64,000 bases of DNA from Chromobacterium sp. ATCC 53434 (GTDB lineage Bacteria > Pseudomonadota > Gammaproteobacteria > Burkholderiales > Chromobacteriaceae): assembly GCF_002848345.1 (NCBI RefSeq), contig NZ_CP025429.1, positions 2,914,001-2,978,000 of the forward strand. Reading direction: 5' to 3'. Position numbers and translations under genes: made by a program. Below the pieces are notes generated by a model. That model had not been told where the DNA came from and searched no databases. It was given only the letters and a program-made list of their open reading frames with translations. Positions 1 to 8,168 of this stretch are shown here, piece after piece. Positions within the stretch are counted from its first letter, which is position 1; every line of letters starts with the position of its first letter.

Positions 1-2478
1 GCGCTTCCACGCCGCGTGGATCTGGCGGAAGGCGTCTATCTCCTGGATCTGGCGGATGCGGTTGTCCTGGCCGCCTTTGTGCTTGCTGTTGAACAGCCAC
101 TGGTAGACTTCCTGGCGCTGGGCGGCGCTGGCGTTCACCATTTCGCTCCAGCCGGCCTGCGGATGCGCGTGCAGATAGGCCACCATCCACAATTCCAGCG
201 GGTGGATGCCGGCCAGATAGCCGCGGTCGGCCAGGTTGAAGCGGTCCGGCCCCAGTTCGTCGTACAGCTTGCCGATCGCGGCCGAATCGAGCTTGGTCGG
301 CGTCGTCAGGTATTTGGCGATGAAGGCCGCCATCTCGGTCTGGCCGGCTTGCGGATGGACGCTGCGGAAGATCACCGCCAGCCGCTTGGCGCTGCGGCGC
401 GCCTTCTCTACCAGGATGGCGTCGATCTCGCTCGAGCTCTTGCCGTGGTACTTGCGGTAGAAGCCGGCCATGAAGGTGCGCCCCTCGCGGTCGGCGAAGC
501 GCTGCAGATAGGCGCGCCGGCGCGGATCGTCCTTGTCGCCCATCACCTCGCGGTCATAGCCCACCGGATACATGTAGTAGCGGGAGATGTCGCGCATCAG
601 CCGGATGTACACCAGGTTGACCGAATGCTGGGTGGCGTCGCGCAGCGTCATGATGCGGCCGTTGTCGCTCTTCTCGAAGTTCTCGAAGGTATGGCGTCCG
701 CCGCCGGTGAAGAAGCTTTCGCCGGGGCTGGCGCTGTATTTTCGCTCCATCGCCGCCGCCAGCATCGTCGACAGGCTGCGGTCGTCGCTCTGGCGCAGAT
801 AGTCTATCGCCCAGCGCCGCAGCACCGGCTCGTGCTCGGTCGGCCGGATCTTGGCCAGCTCGTCGCGACCGACGGCGGCATATTGCCGGTGCAGGTCGGC
901 GATCACTTCCAGATAGGTCACCAGCGTGCGCAGCTTGGCGGTAGAGCCCAAATCCAGCTTGGTGCCCTCGTTGATGTCGAAGGGCTGGTCGAAGTTGTCG
1001 GCCTGCACTCTGACCTTGTTGCCGTTCGGCGTGCGCTCGATCAGCGTGAAGCTGTAGGTGACGCCGCCGGGCGAGCCCTGCTGCAACAGGAATTTGTCGC
1101 CCAGCCCGACCGACTTGGCGTAGTCCGGGTCGCGCAGCTTCAGCAGCTGGTCGGTGACGCTCTGCTGCAGCCCGGAGTCCAGCGTGCTGTTGACGGTCAG
1201 GTCGAGGTGGTCCAGATCATACATCCGGGACACGCCGAGCATGCCCGCGAGCTTGACCCGCACCGCGTTGGCGCCCTTGCGCTCGACCAGCGACTTGGGC
1301 GTCAGGCTGGCGCGCTCCCGCTGCTGACGCAGCGAAACCTGCAGCGCGGCGTCGCGCAGTTCCGGCGTGATCACCTTGTCGCGCGCCATCAGGCGCAGAT
1401 AGGAGTCGGTCAGTTCCTCCAGCACCTTCATGTCGCCGTTCAGATAGAACGACGGACTGCGCTGCGAAATCATCAGGCTGAACGCCTCCTTGAACACCGT
1501 GGCCTGTTCCTGCACCGACTGCGGACGCGTGCTGGCCAGCGTGTCGTTGACCTCCTTGAACGAGCGGCCGTACCACGCCCACATGCCGTCGCCGATGCCG
1601 GAAATCTCGCCGAAGCCGGCGCGCGCCGCCAGCGGCACGGTGTTCAGGTAGGCGACCACCAGTTGCCGCCGCGAACCGGTGGTGTCCTCGCCGTTCTGGT
1701 AGGCGCGCACCGAGGCCGACAGCATCTGGCGCAGCTTCTCCTTCGGCGAGCCGGTGCGGCCGCCCGGCGAATGGCGGAATTTCTCGATCTGCGTCGCCAG
1801 CGTGCTGGCGCCGGCGGAATGGTAGCCCGGCCGGAACAGGTGCAGGCCTTCGTCGACCAGCGCCTTGCCGAAACGCGACCATTCCACCGCCGGATTCAGC
1901 TGCGGATTGCTGTCGTCGAGCAGGGTGTGGTTTTCGATGTACAACAGGCCGGACACCAGCAGGCGCGGCAGCGAGTCGAAATCGGGATAGATGCGCTGTG
2001 GATACGGCGTCTGGTAGATCGCGCGGCCATAGCCGTCGTAAAGCCGCAGACCGCCCTGGTCCTTCTCCTTGTAGGGCAGGAACAGACCCAGCGGCAGCAG
2101 CGGACCGGTGACGCCGCTGTCGGCCAGCTTGATCAGCTCCGGCGACTGCCGCGCCTGCTCCGACACCGCGAAGCCGCGCTGCTGCAGCCGCGCCAGGTAG
2201 CCTGGCAGGCTGGAGTAACCCAGCCGCTGATCGTAGGGGCCGCCGGCAACGGGAAAGCGCATGTCCCGGCTCTTGCCCGGCTCCACCTTGAACGTCGCGT
2301 GGCGGCTGGCATGGCTGAAGAACAATGCTTGGAAGCGCGAAGTGTGGACTTCGTTGAGGAATAGCGATACGGCCAGCCCGCACAGCGCGAGGAACAAGCC
2401 GGCCAGCGCCCACCATGTGGCGGACGAGGACGGCTTGCCTTTGCCCAATCCGAGTTTGGCTTCCGGAGTATCTATCAT
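1..2478 (-). CDS. Divergent class A penicillin-binding protein / GT51 transglycosylase (3' end off window)
   Basis: The minus-strand frame is open from ATG at 2478 to the left edge (826 codons, no stop). It has a short cytoplasmic N-terminus, one membrane anchor (about residues 14-40), then a GT51-like region with AGASTLATQIEK and YLNTVPLAARAGFGE, resembling the GGSTITQQ and YLN motifs of peptidoglycan glycosyltransferases. Further on come S-T-A-K (in LGSTAKLRT) and S-V-N, which fit the SxxK and SxN motifs of a transpeptidase domain. The GT51 region lacks a clean E-D-x-x-F-x-x-H-x-G motif, so it is a divergent member. Expected role is cell-wall synthesis at the inner membrane. ATG at 2478 was chosen because the anchor follows directly; its ribosome binding site is weak. 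The 189 bases upstream of it hold nothing else recognised. Confidence 0.75.
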   Translation of the reverse strand, partial: MIDTPEAKLGLGKGKPSSSATWWALAGLFLALCGLAVSLFLNEVHTSRFQALFFSHASRHATFKVEPGKSRDMRFPVAGGPYDQRLGYSSLPGYLARLQQRGFAVSEQARQSPELIKLADSGVTGPLLPLGLFLPYKEKDQGGLRLYDGYGRAIYQTPYPQRIYPDFDSLPRLLVSGLLYIENHTLLDDSNPQLNPAVEWSRFGKALVDEGLHLFRPGYHSAGASTLATQIEKFRHSPGGRTGSPKEKLRQMLSASVRAYQNGEDTTGSRRQLVVAYLNTVPLAARAGFGEISGIGDGMWAWYGRSFKEVNDTLASTRPQSVQEQATVFKEAFSLMISQRSPSFYLNGDMKVLEELTDSYLRLMARDKVITPELRDAALQVSLRQQRERASLTPKSLVERKGANAVRVKLAGMLGVSRMYDLDHLDLTVNSTLDSGLQQSVTDQLLKLRDPDYAKSVGLGDKFLLQQGSPGGVTYSFTLIERTPNGNKVRVQADNFDQPFDINEGTKLDLGSTAKLRTLVTYLEVIADLHRQYAAVGRDELAKIRPTEHEPVLRRWAIDYLRQSDDRSLSTMLAAAMERKYSASPGESFFTGGGRHTFENFEKSDNGRIMTLRDATQHSVNLVYIRLMRDISRYYMYPVGYDREVMGDKDDPRRRAYLQRFADREGRTFMAGFYRKYHGKSSSEIDAILVEKARRSAKRLAVIFRSVHPQAGQTEMAAFIAKYLTTPTKLDSAAIGKLYDELGPDRFNLADRGYLAGIHPLELWMVAYLHAHPQAGWSEMVNASAAQRQEVYQWLFNSKHKGGQDNRIRQIQEIDAFRQIHAAWKR

Positions 2479-2667
2479 GATCTGTCGGCCCCGGAGGGGC
2501 GCCCCCCTGCTGCATGAACTGGAGAAAACCGCTTGCTGCACCGGATCGCACTGCCAGGCCGTCAGGATCGCCTGAGGCTCTCCTCAATATCGGACAGCCG
2601 GCACGCTTTAGAAAGGTGGGAAAAGCTTGTTAAAGAATGTTCGGTGTTTTCACCAGTCCCACCGCCG

Positions 2668-2994
2668 TCAAGCAAGCAAGGCGGCGGCCTGGCCGGAGGC
2701 CTGCGCGGCCAGTTTCAGCGCCTTGGCGACGAATTCTATCGAGTTCGCGGTCTGGGCCAGCCGCCGCTCGGCGTCGTCGGCGGCCGAGCAGGCGGACTGC
2801 AGCGTCGCCACCGCATCGGCATACTGGCTGGTGGTCTGGTCCAGGCTGCGGGCGATGGCGGCCATCGCCTGCCCGCTCAGCTCGCTCTGCAAGTCTTGGA
2901 AACGGCGGCTGTCGTCGCCGGTGGTCGCCACCATCAGATCGTTCATCCGCGAGGCCAGACCAGTCAGGCTTTCAGCCAGGTCGTGATTGTCCAT
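2668..2994 (-). CDS. Small helical protein of unknown function
   Basis: 108 residues, starting MDNHDLAES. I recognise no family. The sequence is Ala/Ser/Gln-rich and reads as continuous amphipathic helix, with no signal peptide, membrane segment or cysteine cluster (one Cys only). It begins 9 bases after the stop of the upstream lipoprotein gene on the same strand, so the two are probably co-transcribed. An upstream GGAGGA (complement of the bases near 2998-3003) gives a good ribosome binding site. The helical pattern is loosely like phasin or chemoreceptor-type coiled segments, but that is only a resemblance. Confidence 0.6.
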   Translation of the reverse strand: MDNHDLAESLTGLASRMNDLMVATTGDDSRRFQDLQSELSGQAMAAIARSLDQTTSQYADAVATLQSACSAADDAERRLAQTANSIEFVAKALKLAAQASGQAAALLA

Positions 2995-3003
2995 TCCGTC
3001 CTC

Positions 3004-3882
3004 CTATTGGCCGGGCAGCGCGCGGTAGAAGCCCCGCAGACGCCGGGCCTCGGCGATGAAGTCGCGCAGCCGCTCCAGCCGCTCGCCCGGATCGTCCAGG
3101 CTGCGGCGCAATTGGCGGTGCGTGTCGGGAAACGCCTGCAAGGCTCGGTCGGCGGAGCCCAGCGCCTGGTCCAGCCTGTCGTATTGCGCCAGCTGCCCGG
3201 CCGCCCCCTGGTCGAACTGGTAGCGCGCCCAGCTGCCGTATCGCGGCCGCACGCCGTCGGCGTCGACAAAGCCCAGATAGCGCAGCTTGATGTTCTGCAG
3301 ATACAGCCTCAATTCCGGCAGCGCCTGCCGCATCTCCTCGGCCAGCCTGTCCAGTCCCGGCTGGGCCCTATCCATGGTCCGGCGCAGGCCGTCCTTGCGC
3401 GCGCTGGCCAGCAGCGCCTGGCCATAGGCGTCGACGGCGGTGGACAGACCGTTGGCGGTGGCGGCGCTGATCCCGCTGCCCTGCAACGACCGCAGGCTGG
3501 CGGCCAGATCCTGCGCCGAATGGTCGACGTCGGCGGCGTTGCCGGCGCCGGCCAGCTTGGCCAGCGCATCGGCGTAGCGGCACAACATGTCGAGCGAGGC
3601 GCGCAGCCGGCCCAGCGGCGTCGCCAGATCGTACGACTCGCCCTGGGCGTTGAGCAGCGGGAAGCCTTCGCGGCCTATCTTGCGGTCCGGCGCCGTCAGC
3701 ACCGCGCTGTCGCGGGCGTCCCGCTCCAGCGCGTCGAAGCTGGCATCGGCGCCGGACTCCACCTGGCGCGCCGCTTCGCTCCACGCCGAAAACTTGCCGG
3801 CGTCGACGCTGCCGCAGCCGGCCGGCAGCAGGCAGGCGGCCAGCAGCGCGATGCGGACATAAATAGGTGACTGGCGATGCAT
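3004..3882 (-). CDS. Predicted lipoprotein of unknown function
   Basis: 292 residues. The N-terminus has a signal peptide ending in a lipobox, L-P-A-G-C-G (Cys near residue 23), so the mature protein should be lipid-anchored. The Asp after Gly-Ser-Val is too far from the Cys to act as an inner-membrane retention signal, so outer-membrane sorting is more likely. The rest is Ala/Leu/Arg/Gln-rich and mostly helical, without a motif I can name. It lies directly upstream of the 108-residue helical protein and probably forms an operon with it. The start at 3882 is the only one that keeps the signal peptide intact. Confidence 0.65.
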   Translation of the reverse strand: MHRQSPIYVRIALLAACLLPAGCGSVDAGKFSAWSEAARQVESGADASFDALERDARDSAVLTAPDRKIGREGFPLLNAQGESYDLATPLGRLRASLDMLCRYADALAKLAGAGNAADVDHSAQDLAASLRSLQGSGISAATANGLSTAVDAYGQALLASARKDGLRRTMDRAQPGLDRLAEEMRQALPELRLYLQNIKLRYLGFVDADGVRPRYGSWARYQFDQGAAGQLAQYDRLDQALGSADRALQAFPDTHRQLRRSLDDPGERLERLRDFIAEARRLRGFYRALPGQ

Positions 3883-4091
3883 ACGGCCTCCCCGGCTGCG
3901 CCTGCGCTCGAAATCGCTTCCTCATGCTTTACAGATATAGGCCGCCGTCATGACAATTCAACAGAATTGCAAACCGCGGCGTCGCGCCGCGGCGCCAAGC
4001 GCCCGCTCAATGGCGTGAACAGGCTCCTGGAATGGGACGCCGCCGATCCGGATCCGTGAATCGGCGGCGGACGCGGCCGGGGAGCGCCGCG

Positions 4092-5795
4092 TCAGCGTTT
4101 CGCTTCGCCGCCGCGCCGCCAGCGCTGGTGGCGCCGCGCCAACGCCCGTTCCAGTCCCAGCGCCAGCAGCCAGGCCGCGCCGGAGGTCAGCGCGATCAGC
4201 GTCGCCATCGCCGCCGCCGCCGCGGTGTCGCCGGCATCGTCCATCGTCACGATGGCCACCGCCGCCAGGCCCTTGCCCGGGCTGATGATGAAGATCAGCG
4301 CCGACAGCGTGGTCATCGCCGACACGAAGAGGAAGCGCGCGACGTCCAGCAGGGCCGGCAGGCAGACCGGCAGCGTCACCCGACGCAGCGTGGTCCAGAA
4401 CGGCACCTTCAGCGAGGCCGCCACCGCCTCGAACTCGCCGTCCAGCTGGCCCAGCGACGCGGCGACGGTCAGGTGCGCCGTGGTGTAGAAGTGGGCGATG
4501 GTGCAGGCCACCATCAGCGCCATGCCGCCATACAGCGCGTTCAGCGGATTGGCCGGATGATTGAAGAAAAACACATAGCCCAGGCCCAGCACCAGGCCCG
4601 GCACCGCCATCGGCAGCATCGCCAGGAAACGCAGCAACGCGCGGCCCAGCGGCGCCGCCTTCAGCTTGTCGCAGGCATAGGCGCCGAGAAAGACCAGCGC
4701 GCTGCCGATCACCGCGGTCGCAGCCGCCATGCCCAGGCTGTTGAAATAAGAACCCCAGCCGCCGCCGTCGACATCGTCGAAGCGGTAGTGCGCCAGCGTG
4801 AACGACAGATCGTACGGCCAGTACTGGATGAAGGAGGCGGCCACGCCCATGCCCAGCAGCGCCAACAGCGGCAGCGAGATCAGCGCCAGCAGCGCGGTGG
4901 CCGCCGCGTCGCGCCGCCAGTCCGGCGCCGGCACATACCACACCGCCCTGGCGGTCAGCGCCGCCTGCTGGCGCCGGGCCATCGCGCGCTCGATGAAGAA
5001 GGACAGCACCGCTGGCAGCAACAGCATCAGCCCTACCACCCCGCCGCGCGGGAAGTTCTGCTGCCCCACCACCTGCTTGTACGCCTCCACCGCCAGCACA
5101 TTGCAATCGCCGCCGACCACCTTGGGCACGCCGAAATCGGTGATCACCACGGTGAACACCACCAGCGCCGACGACACCAGGCCGTAACGCGCCCCCGGCA
5201 GCGTGACGGTCAGGAACTGGCGCAAGGGACCGGCGCCCAGCGTCCTGGCCGCCTCGTACAGGCGGGCGTCGGCGGCCGACAGCGCCACCGACAGTATCAT
5301 CAGCGCGTACGGGAAGGTGTAGAAGGCCTCGCCCAGCGCCACGCCCCAGAAGCCGTAGACGCTGCCGCCGTGCAGCCAGTCCTTCAGCAGGCCCTGATTG
5401 CCGAACAGATAGACCAGCGAGATCGCCGGCATCAGCGACGGCGCCAGCAGCGGCGCCAGCGCGATCTGGCGAAACAGGCCGCGCCCCCAGGCCCGGCTGC
5501 GGCGCAGCGCCCAGGCGAAGGCGAAGGCCAGCGGCACCACCAGCGCCGACACCGTCGTCGCCAGCAGCAGGCTGTTGCCTGCCGCGCGCATCAGACCGGG
5601 GGAATCCAGCACCGAGGCGAAGTTGGCGAGGCCGGCGAAGTCGCCGTCCGTCGTCAACACCGACTTGCCCAGGATGGACAGCAAGGGCAGGCCCAACGCC
5701 AGCGCCAACGCGGCCACCAGCGTCCACACCAGCGCCGTCGCCGCCGATGACTCCCGATTGGCGGATCGCGCCATTTTCCATGCCAGGCTCAGCAT
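4092..5795 (-). CDS. phnU: 2-aminoethylphosphonate-type ABC transporter permease, fused double-domain
   Basis: 567 residues with about 12 membrane segments in two halves. Each half carries a binding-protein-dependent permease (EAA-type) loop: EAARTLGAGPLRQFLTVTLP in the first and EAVAASLKVPFWTTLRRVTL in the second. This fused architecture is known for putative 2-aminoethylphosphonate permeases and for iron/phosphonate-type importers. The start at 5795 (MLSLAWKMARS) overlaps the stop of the ATPase gene by 7 bases. It is last in the operon phnS-phnT-phnU, so it forms the membrane channel for that importer. Substrate assignment rests on the C-P lyase neighbourhood and on the shared operator motif; a thiamine/iron type importer is the alternative. 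Confidence 0.7.
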   Translation of the reverse strand: MLSLAWKMARSANRESSAATALVWTLVAALALALGLPLLSILGKSVLTTDGDFAGLANFASVLDSPGLMRAAGNSLLLATTVSALVVPLAFAFAWALRRSRAWGRGLFRQIALAPLLAPSLMPAISLVYLFGNQGLLKDWLHGGSVYGFWGVALGEAFYTFPYALMILSVALSAADARLYEAARTLGAGPLRQFLTVTLPGARYGLVSSALVVFTVVITDFGVPKVVGGDCNVLAVEAYKQVVGQQNFPRGGVVGLMLLLPAVLSFFIERAMARRQQAALTARAVWYVPAPDWRRDAAATALLALISLPLLALLGMGVAASFIQYWPYDLSFTLAHYRFDDVDGGGWGSYFNSLGMAAATAVIGSALVFLGAYACDKLKAAPLGRALLRFLAMLPMAVPGLVLGLGYVFFFNHPANPLNALYGGMALMVACTIAHFYTTAHLTVAASLGQLDGEFEAVAASLKVPFWTTLRRVTLPVCLPALLDVARFLFVSAMTTLSALIFIISPGKGLAAVAIVTMDDAGDTAAAAAMATLIALTSGAAWLLALGLERALARRHQRWRRGGEAKR

Positions 5796-6889
5796 GCGGC
5801 CTCCCGCGGATAGGCGCGCAGCAAGGCTGCAGGCAGTTCCACCGGCACGATCTCTCCCGGCAGCAACGGCTGCCGGTTCAGCATCGACGGACACACTTCG
5901 GCGCGCAGCGTCACGCCGGGCATGCCCTCCGGCCGCAACCGGACATCGGTCATCGCGCCGCCGAAAGCCACGTCCTCGACCCGCGCCAGCAAGGTGTTCG
6001 GCGCCGGCTCCCAGCGCGGTTTGACGATGATGTCCTCCGGCCGCAGAAACAAGGTCAGCGCGCCACAATCCGGCAAATCCTGTTCCAGCCCCAGCACGCA
6101 GCCGCCTATCCCCGCCTCGCGCGCGCCGAGCCGGGTCGCCGGCAGCCAGTTGGCGTCGCCGACGAATTCGGCGACGAAGCGGCTGGCCGGACGGCGGTAG
6201 ATCTCGGACGGCGTGCCCACCTGCTCGATCCGGCCGGCGTTCATCACCACCACCCGGTCGGCGATGGCCAGCGCCTCTTCCTGATCGTGCGTCACCATCA
6301 GCGTCGTCACGCCGAGACGCCGCTGCAGGCCTTTCAACTCCTCGCGCAGCTTGTCGCGCACCCGCGCGTCCAGCGCCGACAGCGGCTCGTCCAGCAACAG
6401 CAGGCCCGGCGAGGTGGCCAGCGCGCGCGCCAGCGCCACCCGCTGCTGCTGGCCGCCGGACAGCTGCGACGGGTATCTGCCGTCGGCGCCGGCCAGGCCG
6501 ACGATGTCCAGCAGCTCGCGCACGCGCCTGGCGTGGCCTTCCCGGTCCCGCCGCGGCCGCAGGCCGTAGCTGATGTTGTCGGCCACCGTCAGATTGGGAA
6601 ACAGCGCGTAGCTCTGGAACACGATGCCGTAGTCGCGGCTGGCCGGCGCCGCGCGGGTGATGTCGCGCCCGGACAGATGGATGGCGCCGGCGTCCGGCAG
6701 ATCCAGTCCGGCGATCAGGCGCAGCAGCGTGGTCTTGCCGCAGCCGGACGGTCCGAGCAGGCAGACGAACTCGCCCTTGCGGATGGAAAGGGACACCGCG
6801 TCCAGCGCGGTGAAGGCGCCGAAGCGGCGGGTCAGCGCGTGCGCGGACAAATGTTCGGACAAGCCGGACAGGCTATCGACCGGTTTCAT
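5789..6889 (-). CDS. phnT: 2-aminoethylphosphonate-type ABC transporter ATP-binding protein
   Basis: 366 residues. Walker A GPSGCGKT is at about 46-53, the Q-loop in VFQSYALFP, the ABC signature LSGGQQQRVALARAL, Walker B LLLLDEPLSALD and the switch His in [11 protein letters not shown]-terminal TOBE-like regulatory domain follows (about 240-366). The ATG at 6889 is preceded by GGGAG and replaces a longer upstream reading. It sits between the binding-protein and permease genes of the same importer and overlaps the permease start. It energises uptake of a phosphonate, by inference 2-aminoethylphosphonate, from context. Confidence 0.8.
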   Translation of the reverse strand: MKPVDSLSGLSEHLSAHALTRRFGAFTALDAVSLSIRKGEFVCLLGPSGCGKTTLLRLIAGLDLPDAGAIHLSGRDITRAAPASRDYGIVFQSYALFPNLTVADNISYGLRPRRDREGHARRVRELLDIVGLAGADGRYPSQLSGGQQQRVALARALATSPGLLLLDEPLSALDARVRDKLREELKGLQRRLGVTTLMVTHDQEEALAIADRVVVMNAGRIEQVGTPSEIYRRPASRFVAEFVGDANWLPATRLGAREAGIGGCVLGLEQDLPDCGALTLFLRPEDIIVKPRWEPAPNTLLARVEDVAFGGAMTDVRLRPEGMPGVTLRAEVCPSMLNRQPLLPGEIVPVELPAALLRAYPREAAC

Positions 6890-6957
6890 CGGATACTCCC
6901 GTGCCTGGTGATGGAAACAAGCCGCCCCCGGACGGGGGCGGCCGGCGCGGCGGTCGC

Positions 6958-7980
6958 TCACTCCTTCGGCGCGGCCTTGCTTTCATAGCGGCGCGACCAT
7001 TCCTTCAGGATGGCTTCGCGGTTCTTCGCGGCCCAGTCGAAGTTGTTGCGGGACAGCCGCTGCGTGTAGTCGACCGGAATGAACGGGTTGCGCGTGGCCA
7101 CGCCCGGCATCGCCAGCACCGCGTAGTTCTGGTCGTACAGCTTCATCGCCGGCAGGCTGACCGAGAAGTCGGACAACCGCTTCGCGGCTTCGAGATTCTT
7201 GCTGCCCTTGATGATGGCGGTGGCCTCCAGCTCCCAGCCCAGGCCCTCCTTCGGATAGACCAGATCGATCGGCGCGCCCTTGCGCTTCAGTTCGGCGCCG
7301 CGGTACTCGAAGGAGATGCCGATCGGATACTCGCCGGCGGCGGCCATCTTGCAAGGCTTGGAGCCGGAGTGGACGTACTGCGCCATATTGGCGTGCAGCT
7401 TGTCCATATAGGCCCAGCCCTTCTGCTCGCCCATCATCTGCAGCCAGGCCGAGACGTCGAGATAGCCGGTGCCCGACGAGGCCGGGTGCGGCATCACGAT
7501 CTGGCCCTTGTACACGGGCTTGGTCAGATCGGCCCAGCTCTCCGGCTTCGGCAGATGTTTCTTCGCGGCCTCGACGGTGTTGAAACAGATGGTGGCGGCC
7601 CACACATTCATGCCGGTCCATTGCGGCGGCCTGGCCTTGTCGACGAACTGCGGGCTCAGCTTCTCCACGCCCTTGGGCGCGTACGGCTGCAACATGCCCT
7701 GCTGGTCCAGGATCATCAGGCTGGTGGCGGCCAGGCCCCATACCACGTCGGCCTGCGGGTGGTTCTTCTCCGACAGCAGCTTGGCCGTGATGATACCGGT
7801 GGAATCGCGCACCCAGCGGATTTCGATATCCGGATTGGCCTGCTCGAACGCGCGCTGGTAGTCCTTGACCTGGTCGGCCTCCAGCGCGGTGTACACCGTC
7901 AACGTGGTTTTGGCGTAAGCCAGCGGGGACAAGAGTCCGGACACGGCCAGACCGACTGTGACTGCCATCTGCTTCTTCAT
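6958..7980 (-). CDS. phnS: 2-aminoethylphosphonate-type periplasmic binding protein
   Basis: 340 residues with a classic signal peptide (about residues 1-23, ending ...LSPLAYA). The mature part begins KTTLTVYTALEADQ and has the layout of the extracellular solute-binding family 1 used by AEP and iron(III) importers. ATG at 7980 has a strong site, AGAGGAG, 8 bases upstream. It is the first gene of phnS-T-U. A motif shared with the phnG promoter lies 16-35 bases upstream of the start codon, which ties its control to PhnF. Substrate AEP is inferred; Fe(III) is the alternative for this fold. Confidence 0.78.
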   Translation of the reverse strand: MKKQMAVTVGLAVSGLLSPLAYAKTTLTVYTALEADQVKDYQRAFEQANPDIEIRWVRDSTGIITAKLLSEKNHPQADVVWGLAATSLMILDQQGMLQPYAPKGVEKLSPQFVDKARPPQWTGMNVWAATICFNTVEAAKKHLPKPESWADLTKPVYKGQIVMPHPASSGTGYLDVSAWLQMMGEQKGWAYMDKLHANMAQYVHSGSKPCKMAAAGEYPIGISFEYRGAELKRKGAPIDLVYPKEGLGWELEATAIIKGSKNLEAAKRLSDFSVSLPAMKLYDQNYAVLAMPGVATRNPFIPVDYTQRLSRNNFDWAAKNREAILKEWSRRYESKAAPKE

Positions 7981-7995
7981 CGACGATGCTCCTCT

Positions 7996-8015
7996 GTTTA
8001 GACGTATAGACAAAT
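7996..8015 (-). promoter_or_regulatory. Candidate PhnF operator upstream of phnS
   Basis: On the minus strand the bases read ATTTGTCTATACGTCTAAAC. The core GTCTATACGTCTA matches GTCTATACGTTTA upstream of phnG (11844-11856) in 12 of 13 positions. The core holds an imperfect inverted repeat around TATA (GTCTA/TAGAC-like). GntR regulators of the PhnF/HutC type bind such short AT-centred repeats. Assignment to PhnF is inferred from the two shared positions. Confidence 0.55.
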
Positions 8016-8168
8016 TTGCCTGCACGCCGCGCTGCTGAAAAATTTCAGCCGCCACGATAAAGGGACGCGATGACTGGCCGGTGAAAGCCCGATGAAGTTT
8101 GTCTTGCGGCGCTAGACGTCCCCGCCCGGCAAGCCGCCGATGCGCACAAAACAGGCGCATCAACTACG

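Noticed and set aside
16..2364. 782-codon plus-strand open frame
   Set aside because: Opposite to the penicillin-binding protein frame, which has recognisable motifs; this frame has none.
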